DNA of 64,000 nucleotides from Poecilobothrus nobilitatus (taxonomy: Eukaryota > Arthropoda > Insecta > Diptera > Dolichopodidae). The stretch spans positions 259,257,843-259,321,842 of the forward strand of contig OX352774.1 in assembly GCA_947095535.1 (NCBI GenBank). Direction: 5' to 3'. Shown piece by piece: positions 48,101 to 61,224 of the stretch; within the stretch, counting starts at the first letter, position 1, and each line of letters begins with the position of its first letter. Both the position numbers and the translations under genes were made by a program. The notes beneath the pieces were generated by a model. That model worked only from the letters and a program-made list of their open reading frames with translations, did not search any database and was not told where the DNA came from.

Positions 48101-48737
48101 CAAATGCAGTAATTTTCTTTTTTTTTTATTCTTTTATAAATTTTTGCATGCAATGTCTATTGTACGGTTGCTTTAAGGGATATTTTGTGCAACAAAAATT
48201 ATTATAATAATGGTAAAAACAAAAAGAAATAGAAAAAAGCGTAAATACTGTTATTCTACTGTTAGTATATTATATAGAAAATTTTACAATCATCAAAACT
48301 GTGATCTTCTTGATTCTATTTAAATTTTTTTTTTTTTTTTTTTCTGAAAATATATAATTCAGTTTCTGTTTTCTTTCATTTTTTCATATTATTTTGTATT
48401 ATTGTTTTTTTAATTTTTTTTTTACAGATGACTTAAACTCGTTTTCTATTGCTCAGTAGTGAAATATACGCGTGATGTCCCTTGGGTAAATTTAAAATTT
48501 AATGAATCTATTTTTGAATTATGTATATTTTTTTCAATTCCTTTTTGGTTTCAGCAATTTGATTTTGATATTTTCATTTTTTGGATTTACTGAAGGAAAC
48601 TCAAAATTTAAAAAATATTTTTGTTTTAACTGAATATAACTGTTTGATAACGGTATAACACCATTTTTTTAAGAATTTAAATTAATGGAATTTCGAAATT
48701 GGTAATAACAAAAACATTTTAATTTTTAAAAGTTGCC
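45136..48737. other. Gene-free A+T-rich stretch
   Basis: Many T runs (45205-45223, 47130-47150, 47545-47575, 48320-48345). No repeat family or coding motif recognised. Confidence 0.6.
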
Positions 48738-49547
48738 TTTTTAGCACATTTCCAAAAAAAATTTTGAAAAAATGTGCTTATTAATTTAACTATGTCTGTC
48801 AGTCCACTTAAAGATAACAAAACTTCTACACCGTTAAAGATAAAGAAAAAACCATGGGTAGGTCTCATAAAAAAATTAATTTTGTGGAACAACTTTTTCA
48901 TGTAGCCCCATCCATTACGGAGCTAAAACAGCCCCTCAAACTTTGAAAAAGCCCTATTTTTAAATGCGTATCTCTCATTAACATTTTTTCAATATTGAAA
49001 CGTTATTCGACAGGCACATTTTTTTAGCTTTGTAAATTAATATTAAAATTATACCATTATTTTAAATTTAGTATTTAAATTTACGGTTATGTGAAAATCA
49101 AATTTTCCATGATTTTTCTACCCTCATAACTCCGGAACGCTTTCAAATAAGGACTTGAAATTTTGAGGATAGAAAGAACTTTTAGAATTAGTATAAGTTT
49201 GCTCAGAAATATTTTTCGAACCACCCCCTGTTTATGGGCTATTAGGGCTCAACAATTGAAATTTGCTATTTTTAAACATACCTCTAACTTAGGCACCTGT
49301 ACACACATTTTACTTCAGCAAGATATAAAAATTAAACTTCCATTAATATATTTATCGGGTTTTTGACTTACAGCCCCTCAAAATTCCAAAAAAGTCCTAT
49401 TTTCACATTTTTCTTATTACAAAAAATTTCTTAAATTTTATTTCTTAATTTTTCAAATTTTTGTGCAAGTCACAATTTTAAACAGTTTGTATTGTCTTTT
49501 GGAAATGTGCGCTTTTAAAAACCATTGGTTTATATTCTACCTTGTTT
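48738..49547 (+). mobile_element. Complete family B element
   Basis: About 810 bp. GCACATTTCCAAAA near the 5' end and TTTTGGAAATGTGC near the 3' end are inverted repeats. Just outside the latter come a hairpin AAACC-ATT-GGTTT and ATATTCTACCTTGTTT, which closely resembles the family A terminus. TGTCTGTCAGTCCACTTAAA near 48792 takes the place of the GTCC run. The interior parallels family A in order (CATTACGGAGCTA; ACGGTTATGTGAAAATCAAA; CTTGAAATTTTGAGG; CCCTGTTTATGGGCTATTAG). I infer it is also a Helentron derivative rather than a cut-and-paste MITE. Confidence 0.72.
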
Positions 49548-52500
49548 ATTGTGAGTTTCAGTTTAAGATTTTGAAGTAAATGACGGAAGTTTATTTTAGG
49601 TGTAAGCTATAAAGTTTATTATATCCACAAAAAAAAGGGGTCTAGAGGTACGCTATTACATTTTTTATCTATACGAAATTTAAATTTCAAAAAAAAATAT
49701 TTTAATATTATTTCAAATAAGTTAATATAAAATTGATTGAAATATTACTAAAGAAAAAAAAATTTTATTTATGTTCAAAAATTTATAATACTATCCTATG
49801 AATTAAGCTTTGTGAAAATCTCTTTCTTTATACAGTGGATGCAGTTCATTGTAAAGTTTAAATACCAAGGAACAAAAAAACATTTATAATTAAAACAACA
49901 TAATCTTTAACATCCTAAAATATGATATTAAAAGCTGACCATCTCATAAATTTTAATTTGTAAAAATAAAAAAATAAAAACTCAATGCTGTCAGATATAT
50001 TTAAGAAAAACAAATAATAATCCGCTGAGATCCCAGGAATAAATCGATCAGAAAGCCTAAACGCAGGCACGCAGCTTATTCAAATCATGTGGTATGATCT
50101 CACAAACAATTCCAATGCAACACAAGATGTGCTATGATAATATTGTTTTCTCTTTAGGTGCAGATCGTATTTTCCTGAAACCTGATTAATATCTATTAAG
50201 GTTACATATATCGAAGAGGTCATTAATGAGACAAATGGCGCGTACCAAAGTAATTCGAGGAATTTCAAATTATGCACGTTACCTATAACGTTAATTGAAT
50301 ATTTGAACCCTTTTTTGTTTTTATAGATATCTTGTAGGTAATGACTATTGTTCTAAAAAAAATTCTAAAAACTAATATTGTACTTCTAAAACAATTCCAA
50401 CGTATCACTAGAAAATACTCTACTTATAACAAACAAAATCGTTTGTTATCAGAACTGCAAAAATGTGCAACTTATATTATCATCCTAAAAGTTGGACAAA
50501 TTTAAGATCTAAACAGATTCATCATGCTATTACTTTCCAACACCCTATTACTAAAAATTTTCCCATTCTTATCGCATCCATATAGACCCAACTACTTTTA
50601 GTCAAAGAAACATATTCATAGATTGTGATTTATGAATAAAAAGAAAAAAAAAAAACACACTACCTCGTTTGAAATAGAATTTATTTAGAATTTCTCTAAG
50701 GATAATGACTTTATTGTTTTTATATATATAAATCACAATCTATGTAATGTCCTTTGTGTAAAAATTTATTGTATTAAAATCATATACCATTAAATTTCAT
50801 AATTCACTAAAGCTTGGCACCAAATTTGTCTCTCGTAATACATTTATTTTCTTGATGTTGTATTTTTTAGATTAGATTTAGATTTAGATTATCTATTAGG
50901 AATGTTAACATTGGCAAAGTTTACATATTTATAATATTAGTATATTTTGTCAAAAAACTGTTGCTCCAGTTTCAAAAAATATTCAAAAAAAAAAAAAAAA
51001 ATTTGCTGTTAACATTAAAGCTATAAAACTGGTCTTTAAGAATTATTATGCGAATTAACTTACTTATTATAAATAATAAAATTTATTTATTATTTAATAA
51101 AAAAAAAAATGCATTTAATATTTCAAAATTGAAAAGATCAATCAACTCCTTGTTGTATATTTATATATTTTTACATATTTTCTATAAATGTATATACTAC
51201 TAAATATAAGAAATTTTTCTATAGAAAAATGATTACGCAATTATTATGATGTAACTTTAAATTGTTTTTTATCCTTTTTTTTTTTTTTTTATCATAACAA
51301 TATATAATATTAAAAATCTAGTTTAAAAACTCACCACTAAGAGGCAGTCGACCGACCTAGTTAACAATTCAACTCTATTAAAATTTCTGTCTTTATAAAA
51401 GCAATGTATATAATGTTTATTATATGTGCGTTTAACAAGGAGGAACAAAAAAAAAAAAAAAATTATCTTCTCTTTCATAGCTTCATAGCTTTTTTTTTTT
51501 TTTTTCGTCATTTTCTTTATTTTAATCATTACTTTTATTTTAATTTAATAAAACCATAAACGCCAATACTAATAAGGTTTTTATAACTTAACTTTAAAAA
51601 ATATACTTTAGTGCTGTTCAGTTTATTGAATTGCATTTAATTGCGTATAGCGTAGAATATTTACCGCAGCTCAATAAATGACAAAACTGGTTAACTGCCA
51701 AGTTTTTTTTTTTTTTTTTTTTTTGTTTTTATCTGTAAAGTGTGTGTGTAATAAAAATAAAACTTTCGCATTAAAAAAAAATATATGGACAAGCAGAAAA
51801 GACGCAACAAAATAAAAAAAAAAAATTCTTAACGATATATAGGTAAACACCACCAAGTGAATAATCGTAACTATAAAAAAACAAAAAAAAAAAAATCAGT
51901 TAAACAGATAAAAATTAAAAAAAAAAAAAAAAAATGTGGTTACACGCCGAAAACGAATAATCGTAAACACAACATAGATCAGAGGAAGAAAAAAAAAAAA
52001 CGTTTTTTTTTTATATTATTTAGTAAAGAAATAAAAAAAAAACGATAACAATATCATGGGCTTGTTTTTTTTTTGTTTTTTTTTTTAATAGAATGAATGA
52101 AACTCTAACTTATTTTCAAAAACAAACCGACATTGTTATCACTAAAATCACGAATTATTAATTGAAGTCTTCAATGTTTATACCTTTGATCGTTAATTAA
52201 ATTGGATTAAAAATGAATTGGGATTAATGTGGTTTCATATTATAAAAAAAAAAAAAAAAAAAAATTACTTAAGATTATAAATAAATAAACAGTTATTTAT
52301 AAAACGGTACCACAAAAAAAGTGATTGCTAAATTTGAAGTGATTTTTTTTTTTTTTTTTTTTTTTTGCTACTCTCTCTCGAAAATCTGATCGTCAGTATA
52401 ATAAACAAAATATGTCTGAAAAAATTTATATACCTATATATAAAATTCACAATACAACTGGTTTAAAAATAATTTACAATAGAAATGAATCTTCAAAACT

Positions 52501-53794
52501 GATCCATTAGATATCAGCGGCACGTTTTGATCTCTTATGTACAAAATCAAATAACAAAGAGTTTAAAAAAAAAAAGGATTGCAAGACTGTTAAAGAACAA
52601 CAGAATATTTAACGTTTGCATTAAATCAATACATACATATTTTATAAAATAGACAATCAAAGATATAGATAAAAATAAATTTGAAAAACCAAACTATAGC
52701 TTCAGGAGATTTAATGAACGTCTGTATTCCCAAAAAAAATTCAATAAATCAGTAAAAATTGAAATATTAAATGACCAACATTTTCCTTATATGAAATAAC
52801 AAAACTGACTAAAAAGATAAAAGATATAAAAAAAAATTGCCCATATCTAAAAGGATTAAAACACGACAGCACTCCTGTGGTAGTGTGTGAAAAACTCTTG
52901 TATTTACATGTATAAAATCCCTTAAATCACATAAAGTCACCAACAAAATGCCTTATACAGTTATTGCATTGTATATGATATTCTAGCCTTCAAAAGTCAG
53001 CAAGAAAGATCTCCGTTCACTTACGGACGAGGAGCTATTATAGTGAAGTAAATAAAAAGAAAAAATTAAAGTGAGAGATGATAAGGGCTACAGATAAACT
53101 ATACAGCCATGACGTCCTATGAATGGTAGTCCTCTTAAAGCCATTAAATAATATTAATCGGTAAACGATAAATTTTTCTAGAATTAAATATAAGTAGATA
53201 GAAATAAGTGGATAGGTGCACAACCCGGGCAGTAGTCATATCTAATTAAAACTATTACAAAAAGTTTATGGAATAGAAACAATCAAAAGTAAAAATAATT
53301 GTGATAAAATAAACTGAACTGTAAGTTAAAACCATTTAGTATTAGCTATGCTATTAATTTTTTCTAAAACTTAAATTAGATCTGGTTTTTTTTAAATACC
53401 TACATATACGTTTTTATGGTTAATTTTACCAAATTTTACTTTTGTAGACATAATGTGAATTTTCTTAGTAAAATGCATTAAAAAACATGCTTGACAACAT
53501 TTTTTTTTAATGACTTTATTTGCACCATTTTTTTTTTATTTTTTTAGAAAAGAACATAAAAATTTGTAATGATTCTCATATAAAATATTTTTTTTAGTTA
53601 TAAGTAAACATTTTATCAGGTAGTTAAAAAAAATGATTAAAAAATTAATATAATATTACAAAAAAAAAAAAAAAAATAACTACGTGCTTCCAAATAAACG
53701 CGCGAATAAATCTTAATGAGTCATGCATATCTAGTATTTAAGTTGTCCAAAATCTTTATATTTATAATTGATTAGATAGCAGTGTTATTATTCT
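49548..53794. other. Gene-free stretch, partly purine/pyrimidine runs
   Basis: 50020-50290 is G+C-richer and unassigned. 51240-52370 is unusually dense in long A runs and T runs, giving lysine- or phenylalanine-rich short frames on both strands that are not genes. Confidence 0.55.
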
Positions 53795-54170
53795 CTCACT
53801 AAGTTTAACACATTCTTGCAAACAGATTCTAGCGTCAGGCAATAGTAAATTATGTGTCATGCCATCTCTGTCTCCTTCCTCCAATCCCCATATAATATTC
53901 TTGTGACGGATCTGCCTATTTTTCCAACGTGTGTCTTTATAGCACCCGATGGGCTGTGTTGATAACCGGTATACAATCTGAAATTTGACGTGTTTAGTTT
54001 CGCCGCTTTCCTAGACTTTTTTTTCGATCGTCTCGCTCCAGATATTCTTCGTATGTAAGGAACCTGCGATCTGCAGATAGTTTATTTTTGCTTTGGATTT
54101 GAACCAATGCTTAGTAGCTTGTTTCACTATAGAATAAGTCAGTTCCATTGACTTTGAGTGAAGACTCGGC
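53795..54170 (-). pseudogene. Decayed non-LTR retrotransposon C-terminal region
   Basis: Read on the minus strand from about 54130, one frame gives ATKHWFKSKAKINYL to a stop. A shifted frame then gives SRKAAKLNTSNFRLYTGYQH, then THVGKIGRS, then KETEMA-stop-HIIYYCLTLESV. This follows the usual order of a retroelement C-terminus: RNase H tail, 'L-x-T-G-H' segment, 'KIGR' segment, then the E-T-x-x-H-I-I-x-x-C-P-x-L motif. Several of the expected cysteines are lost and there is at least one frameshift and one stop. The region is noticeably richer in G+C than its flanks. It is a different lineage from the copy at 28.4 kb. Confidence 0.6.
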
Positions 54171-56274
54171 CAAAAATATACAATAATAAATTAAAAAGTA
54201 CCTTCATTCGTTCTATAATTATGTGTATTTGTTCTAATAATTGGAATATAAATGTTTTAACTTTATATTCAACTTATTAAGTTATTAAGTTGTTTTTTAA
54301 TAATTTTTTTTTATTCAATCGATGTATTTAAAAAAATTGGTATCTTATTTTTTTACAAAAGAAACTTCTATCAGGGTTTTCATTTTATCTGTCAATTACA
54401 CAGAATAACGGTAGCGAAGAGCTAATTTTGGTAAAATGTTGTAATTCTTAAAATTAGATAGTATATTCTAGAATCTAGATTATAAAATTTAAATTTAATC
54501 CTATAATTATCAAGTACAAACGACATAATTTAATATGTATTTGCATTATTTTTTTTATCATTTTCTAAAAGCAAAATAAAAAAAAAAAAAATAAACGAAA
54601 AAAAAAAAAAATTTATAAAATTGACAAGTTTTCCCTTTCATTTAATATGAATAAAAAAAAACTGGTTATCGTTTGTAGAGGATATGTCTTAGTTAATTTA
54701 GTCTAGTTTTTCTTTTAGTTATTTTCCAAATTAAGTTATGCGTTTTTAAAAAAAAAAAACGTATTCTTAAAGAACTAAAATTAGTGCAGTCCAATAACTT
54801 TATTTTTTTTTACCTAGTTAATTCTTAGCAAGACTGGTAAAAAAAGTTATTTTTTATTTCAAGAGAATATAAACTTTTGATTAGATTCTTTTCAGTAATT
54901 AAATTTTTTTTTTTTCTTTTTTACAAGTCATAGGAGTGGTTAATTATTCAAAGATATAATGGAAAAATAAACGGTAGAATTTTTTTTAATTGCAGTTTTA
55001 CTTATCCAGATTAGTTTTAAATTTTTTTACTTTAAAAATTGGCAAAAAAAAAAAAAAAAAACAATATGTTTGTGTTTCGGAATCACGCAATAATTTTTCC
55101 GAATAAAAAAACCGCTATAAAATACACAACAGTTCATTTTAAGAAGTTTGTAACAGATTTGAAAAGATGAATGCATCAATCCATAGATAACAATATTAAT
55201 GTAAAGATTTTCAAAAATTCCAAAAACAGAAGGATCTATTTCTTAAAGATGTTGTCAAAAATGTGTGATCGAACCATTCACTTTTAAAATTATTTCTTTT
55301 TAAAACTTTATTCTTACCACATCCTTAAATACTGCGGTTGTTTTTATTAATTAGGTCCTATATAACATACGAGTATATAAAATAATAAGAATGGTACAAA
55401 AATTAAAAACAAAATACTTAGTCACATTCAGAAAAAAAACTAACTTTTAAAATTTATTTTTTTAAATTCAGCTATTTATTTGTCACCACACTATTACATA
55501 TACCATTTAAATTGATGAAACCAAATTTACCAAATTTTATTGCCTATTTGATGTTAACATCATAACATATTATTATTGTCTTTTAATCGCCAAATCAATT
55601 GTTTTATTTTTCTTTTTGAATATTAATTAAAAATTATTTGCGAAAACTAAACTAAATCATTAATTGGGAATGGAAGAAAAATTACACTGTTGTCCAAAAT
55701 AATGGGTACAAAAAAAAAAATTGTTATTTTATTTATATATTCGTATACACACTCCACAACTTTTGAAGATAAATACAATAATTTTTATGGGTCCATTTTA
55801 TTATTTTCAAAATGTTTATATCGTTTTTTTTACATATTACATACAATTACATATTAAAGCAATAAAATTTTCATGACTATTAGATCGGACCGCAGTCGGA
55901 TATTCAAAATATTCAAAACGGATGTACCACTAGACGAACAAATTCTTATGTTCAAATAGTCAAAACACACGTTAAACTAAAGGAAATTTCTCAAGCTTTA
56001 TATAAATAAAAGTAAATCTCGTAATCATAAGATCATTAAAAAATAAGATTTTTAAAAAAAATTAAATTTAAATTTCGTATTCGTTTCTGTTTGGTCAGAG
56101 AAATCGGGTGGAAATCATTTAATTTTTCAATTAATTTTATTATAAAAAGATTTTTTGGTAATTTTTATAACTCACAGATAAAATTGTTGACTAGGTAATT
56201 TTACCTATACTACTAAAAAGTTACCAATTAAAAAGTAACGAAATACTGTAATTAGACTTTGTGTATTCAATATT
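54171..56274. other. Gene-free A+T-rich stretch
   Basis: A/T runs. TTACACTGTTGTCCAAAATA at 55681 resembles a mariner-type end but stands alone. Confidence 0.5.
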
Positions 56275-56410
56275 TTATTTTGTATACAACGTATCTGCCT
56301 TTTTTTCTAGCGTATACCTTTAGCACCAGATAGTCTGTGTTAGTTCCGGTATAGAATATGAGGTTTGTCCTGATAGAATATGAGATTTTGTATGTCAAAT
56401 TGCATTGTCT
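56275..56410 (-). pseudogene. Second, more decayed copy of the 53.8-kb retrotransposon relic
   Basis: The plus-strand sequence keeps the same order of landmarks as 53900-54000: a 'TATCTGCCT' then T-run, a 'TAGCACC' block, 'CTGTGTT', then 'CCGGTATA' and 'GAATATGAG'. Spacing is similar but with substitutions and small indels. No reading frame survives. Identification depends entirely on similarity to the neighbour relic. Confidence 0.5.
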
Positions 56411-56487
56411 ACAGAAAAGTAAAATCATACAAAAATGAAAAATGAAATAATTTTTTAAATATCTCTACATAAAATATTTAAAAAAAA

Positions 56488-56660
56488 GGGGACTCGGTGG
56501 CCTAGTGGCGTATAAAATACGCTGTAAATACCGAGGGAGTGTGGGTTCGAATCCCACACACTTCGTAAGAGTTATTCCCCCTTACGACATTTACAGCCAC
56601 GCCTGAACAGGAAAAGCAGTGTAATTTCCTGTCCACATTTATGTATTAAAAAAAAAAAAA
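56488..56660 (+). mobile_element. Full-length tRNA-derived SINE, type S1
   Basis: Head: GGGGACTCGGTGGCCTAGTG carries an A box (TGGCCTAGTGG, 56498-56508) and GGGTTCGAATCC (56543-56554) is the B box, in a T-arm stem GTGTGGG...CCCACAC. These are the internal RNA polymerase III promoter. The non-tRNA body has two hairpins: CGTAAG/CTTACG and CAGGAAA/TTTCCTG (56608-56631). It ends in ATGTATTA and an A run. Such elements are copied by LINE enzymes in trans. No convincing target duplication here. It is the best-preserved S1 copy in the window. Confidence 0.85.
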
Positions 56661-56782
56661 TACAAATTTCAATGTAAAAATAACCCCAATATTTCGAAAG
56701 CTTTTATATTACTTTTTTAATTGGCTGTTTTCTCAAACTCACATTTTTTGCTTACCTAATAAATATAATTTTTTGATGTTTA

Positions 56783-57560
56783 GGGCCTTTTCGAACCATC
56801 ACACTTGGCACTAACGCTTCGCACTTGCATTTTCCGAAAATTCTTGATTATCGCACTAAATATCATTACAGGATTACAAATTTATGACAGTTAAAAAATT
56901 TTTAGGAGTAAAATCAACCTTACCTTAATACATATTTTTATAACATTTTTATGACAAATTTATTTTGACAGGTGCAAAGAAGCATTTTATTCTAGCATTA
57001 TATTTAACTATATTTAGAATTATTTACGATCACTATATGGCAATATGGAGTAAATTTTGAATGTACATATCATTAATATTGACAGTTGTTATTTTAATTT
57101 TTAAATTTGTTATGAAAGCAAGAAATATGGAAACTGTATTATATAACATAAGTAGGCATAAATTTTCTACATTAGTTAAAATTATTAAAATAACCAAAAA
57201 TAAACGTACAATTCTATTATTTTTCTCAAAAGTCGCATCATTTAATAATAAAGAAATATTATTTCGCAGAATAATGTTTATAAAATTCCTTCTTCTTTAA
57301 TTTCTTGCATTATTATTCATTTTTATATTTTTTATATTCGCTATACTTTTAATAAAAACACAAAATAATTATTTTTAGTGCAAGTGCCATCATCTATAGT
57401 GCGGTTTTCAAAAACACTAATTTTTAACAGATAATCAAATTTTAAGTGCGATTAATTCCGAACAGTACTTATGGTATACTATTCGGAGTTTTCGGATAAA
57501 AAAATAGTGCGATAAAATAGTATTTAGTGCGATGTTTAGTGTGATGGTTCGGAAAAGCTC
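56783..57560. mobile_element. TIR-flanked non-autonomous DNA transposon with 3-bp TTA target
   Basis: Left end GGGCCTTTTCGAACCATCAC then ACT; right end is AGTGTGATGGTTCGGAAAAG then CTC, an inverted repeat of about 23 bp with three mismatches. TTA stands directly outside both ends (56780-56782 and 57561-57563). Subterminal AGTGCGAT/CGCACTAAA motifs occur on both sides. A 79-codon frame inside (57061-57300) has no recognisable domain and extreme A+T codon content; I do not call it a gene. Confidence 0.7.
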
Positions 57561-57563
57561 TTA

Positions 57564-59572
57564 AATTCTCATCTTTATACAATTTTCCATATTCTCTAAC
57601 ATCTTTCATTTTTGGGTAAAATATTGTTCAAGATTAATACTTTAAAAACATTGGCGGACATGGGAAATACAATATATTAATTATTATATGCTCTTTTGAA
57701 TGTACCTATTATTTTACACATCACTGTATATTTTTATACAAAAAAAAAAAATTAAATGATGTTGCAATTCAACTTAATCTAAGTTTCTTAATCTATGACA
57801 AAGCTGAATATTATATGACAGAACTTTTACGTATTTTTTTTTTTTTTTTGCACTAAATTCTTACTACAATATATTAAAATTCTTTTGAAATTTAATTATT
57901 TTTTTTTTTTTTAAACTAATGCCAACCATAACAAAAAAAAAATAATTATTTTGTGAATTAATAATACTTTATGCACTATTTTTCAATTAACCTTCGTAAA
58001 GAATCCACTAAATCATCATAAACATTAGAAAAAAAAAAAAAAAGAATATGAGTCGCAATTATGCAAATATAACATGCTCGTGCATAACAGTGGTTAAAAA
58101 TAGGTTACCACACCCTATTGACAGACAAAAAAAAAAAAGAAAAAATGTTTTTTTTTTTTTCTATAATGTAAGCTGGCAGTGGTTAAATGATTGAATTTGG
58201 CTATTTCGTTGTTTCTGAATTTTTTAAGATGTTTGGTTTTACTACCACGACTGATATTTATTTGATAGTAAATTTTTTTATGCATTTAGTATTTATATGT
58301 TAAAATAGTAAATCTAATTGAACATTTATGTATTGACATCCCATAGTAACTATATATAAACATTTATACATATTTACAACATTTTTATGTTTTATTTTTT
58401 TTTTTAGTTTTGCCATTTGATAAAAATGTAAAAAGGAAAAAAAAAATTATACCTCAAAAAAAAAAAAAACCAAAAAAAAAAAAAGAAAAACAAAACGTGA
58501 TGTAGCGTAGCATATTGCAAAATATTTGAGTATGTTCTGTTTTTTTTTTTTTGCTCTTTTTTTATTTTAATTTTTGACCACGTGACCTTTGAATTTTCCA
58601 GTGTAGGATTTTATATTTTTTGTTCTTTTTTTCATTTTAAGTTAATTTCAAATTATGTAAAATCAGAAAATGTGTTATTGGAATTTATACGTAGAATATG
58701 TATTTTTGGATTTAGTCTATTATTATCTATAGATATTTTTTGTTATTATGTATATGTACCTACATGTATATGTAAATTTTTTTTTTTTTTTATATCCAAA
58801 TACATAATATAAGTGTTATAAGATTTTATTTGTATCAGCTCCGTTTGATTTGTTATTTGTTTTAATTAGCAAATTAAATTAGCAAATTTTTTACATCACA
58901 TTCGCTTTTCCTTTCTTATGCCATTGTCAATTCTGTAATGATATATTGTGACATCGTCAAAAATGTCTTGTATGATATTGTTTTTGTGAAAATAATTTAA
59001 ATGGAACATCTTAAAATTCAATAATCCTTTTAAATCTGTTTTTATATAATGTATACAGTATAAAGAAAGTCAAAAGCTGGTATGGTTATCGAGAAATTTC
59101 GTGAAGATCTACGTAAACTATTAGAAGTTTGTTTTTTTGTATAAAATAAAGAAAGTTAATTTTTTTAAGAGGGACAATGGGACGGTAGCAAACTAAAACC
59201 AACCCGCTTAAAACCAAACTCTAAAATGGATGTTTTAATACATAATGATAAAAATGTATACAGTTTAGTTTTGGCAAAAGGAAGAAGGGAAGGATTACTT
59301 GGGAAATTGGATTTGGGATAATTAGGAATATGGAGGATTATGGAGGTTATGGAAGAAAATCATGAAGTTTTAAAGCTGTTAAATAAGGTCAAATATAATC
59401 TTCAAATATAAGATACGTTTACACAATACATATCCAAGAAGTATCTAAGAAGATTTTATAAAATCATCTTTAAATTTTATGTAATAACAGATGTAGCTAT
59501 TTTTAAAAAGTTAAACGATCTTTGTTTAAAATTACATGCTTATTCGTTCTTTAACATTATAGTAACCTTTTT
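57564..59572. other. Gene-free A+T-rich stretch
   Basis: A/T runs and simple sequence. A 76-codon frame at 58582 is hydrophobic by composition only. Confidence 0.6.
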
Positions 59573-60332
59573 ATACCCTACACATTAAGTAGTAATATAC
59601 CCTATATTAACTTTGGTATGGTGTTTGTAACCATCAAAAGGAAGCGAGTTAGGTATAGACATGTATATATATTCTGAATCAGGATCACCTCCTGAGTCGA
59701 TTTAGCGATGTCCGTCCGTCCGTACGTACGCACGATAACTCAAAAAATAATGATGCTACCTTGATGAAATTTATACTGTAGGTTAACAATGACTAAAGTA
59801 AGGCGGGAATTGTAAATGGACGAAATCGGACCATGCGTCCCATACAACTCCCAAAACCGAACAAGCATATATTCGAAATTAATAAAGATAGAAACTTCAA
59901 ATTTGGTACTAGAGTGTTGTTTCCTGAAACCCTTATTTGTCCAAAATTTGAGATAAATTGGAATGGTTATTCGGATATCTGCCACACAACTCCTAAGACC
60001 AAACAAGCATATCTTCGAAATTAATAAATATATAAACTTAAAATTTGATATAAGAATGTTCTACCCTGTTAATGTCCCTAAAATTTGAGATGAATTGGAG
60101 TGGTGGTCCGGGTACCTTCACACACTTCCCAAGACCTTATAAGCATATCTTCGAATTTAATAAAGTTAGAAACCTGAAATTTTGTACAAAGGTTGTAAAA
60201 GCATTTATTTTTTTTAGCTTATATTAAATACCTAACTAAAATAACTTATGGATTTTTAATTTAATTTGAATTTTTTAGGTGTAGGGTATAAATAAGTCAG
60301 TTGCATCGACTTACTGTTACATTTACTTGTTC
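59573..60332 (+). mobile_element. Family D, GTCC-bearing Helentron-like element
   Basis: 5' end ATACCCTACACATTAAG, then GATGTCCGTCCGTCCGTACG (59708-59727) and GATAACTCAAAAAATAATG. The 3' end has AGGTGTAGGGTATAAA, a hairpin TAAGTC...GACTTA and ACTTGTTCT. The internal unit CAYACAACTCC, then AAGCATAT and GAAATTAATAAA, occurs at 59841, 59983 and (diverged) about 60119: a first spacing of 142 bp, as in family C. A frame overlapping the repeats is not a gene. Confidence 0.72.
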
Positions 60333-61224
60333 TTCAATATTTTAACTCAAAAAACTATCTTTTATTGATCATTTACTAAAATTAATCTATAATCAATTAA
60401 TAATATTTTCATTTCTCTTTATTTTTTATTTAAACAAGCACACTTTTCATATTATAAGTCTATCTAAATTAATCATTTTATTAGTCAAAGATATTAAAAT
60501 GTTTTATTTTTAAGAATTGAAAGTTTATGTTTAAGTATAGTAACTCGAAAAAAAAAAAAAAAACCTTGAAAAATATTATAATATTATATTTGATTATCAT
60601 TTAATTTTGATTATACGATATACATAATATATAATATGTTGTAATAATTGTCATGATTTGCTATTTTATTGTGTTTCTTTAGATTACAATACCAATATCC
60701 AAGTATAAATTTAAATCATAATGTATTATTTTAATGAATATATTCCATTATTTCAGTTTTTTTTTTATTTTTTTATCTTTAATCTGATGAAAATAATAAA
60801 AATACAAAATAAATCAATTTTCTTTATGATTTATGGATAAGATCAAATATTTAACCTTTCATTTTCGATTACCTATTAGTTATTTTTTTTATTTTTATTA
60901 AGATTGATCATAATTTTTAAATTACTTTTTAATCATATGACCCAATATAATAATAAATTGTAAAATATTTAAAATAATCAGAACTATTTAATATTTTCAT
61001 TAATATCATAATCTTTAAAAAAATATATATGTATATTTTATATTGAATTAATAAAGAAATTAATATTTTGTATATCGAGTTATTTTGAAGCTTCATGAGA
61101 AAAACATTATTCAGAAGGACAAAATACAAAACAAAATGTGAAATCACAGTAAGATTCAAAAATAAAAATTTTCTTTTTTGTTTTTTTACAGTGTGCCTCC
61201 GTCTACTTATTCAAAATGAACATT
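60333..61224. other. Gene-free A+T-rich stretch
   Basis: Nothing recognised between family D and the duplicated family B element. Confidence 0.6.

Noticed and set aside
55681..55710. Mariner-like end (ACTGTTGTCCAAAATAATGG)
   Set aside because: No opposite TIR or transposase fragment seen nearby.
57061..57300. 79-codon plus frame inside a TIR element
   Set aside because: No transposase motif, extreme A+T composition, and length expected by chance here.
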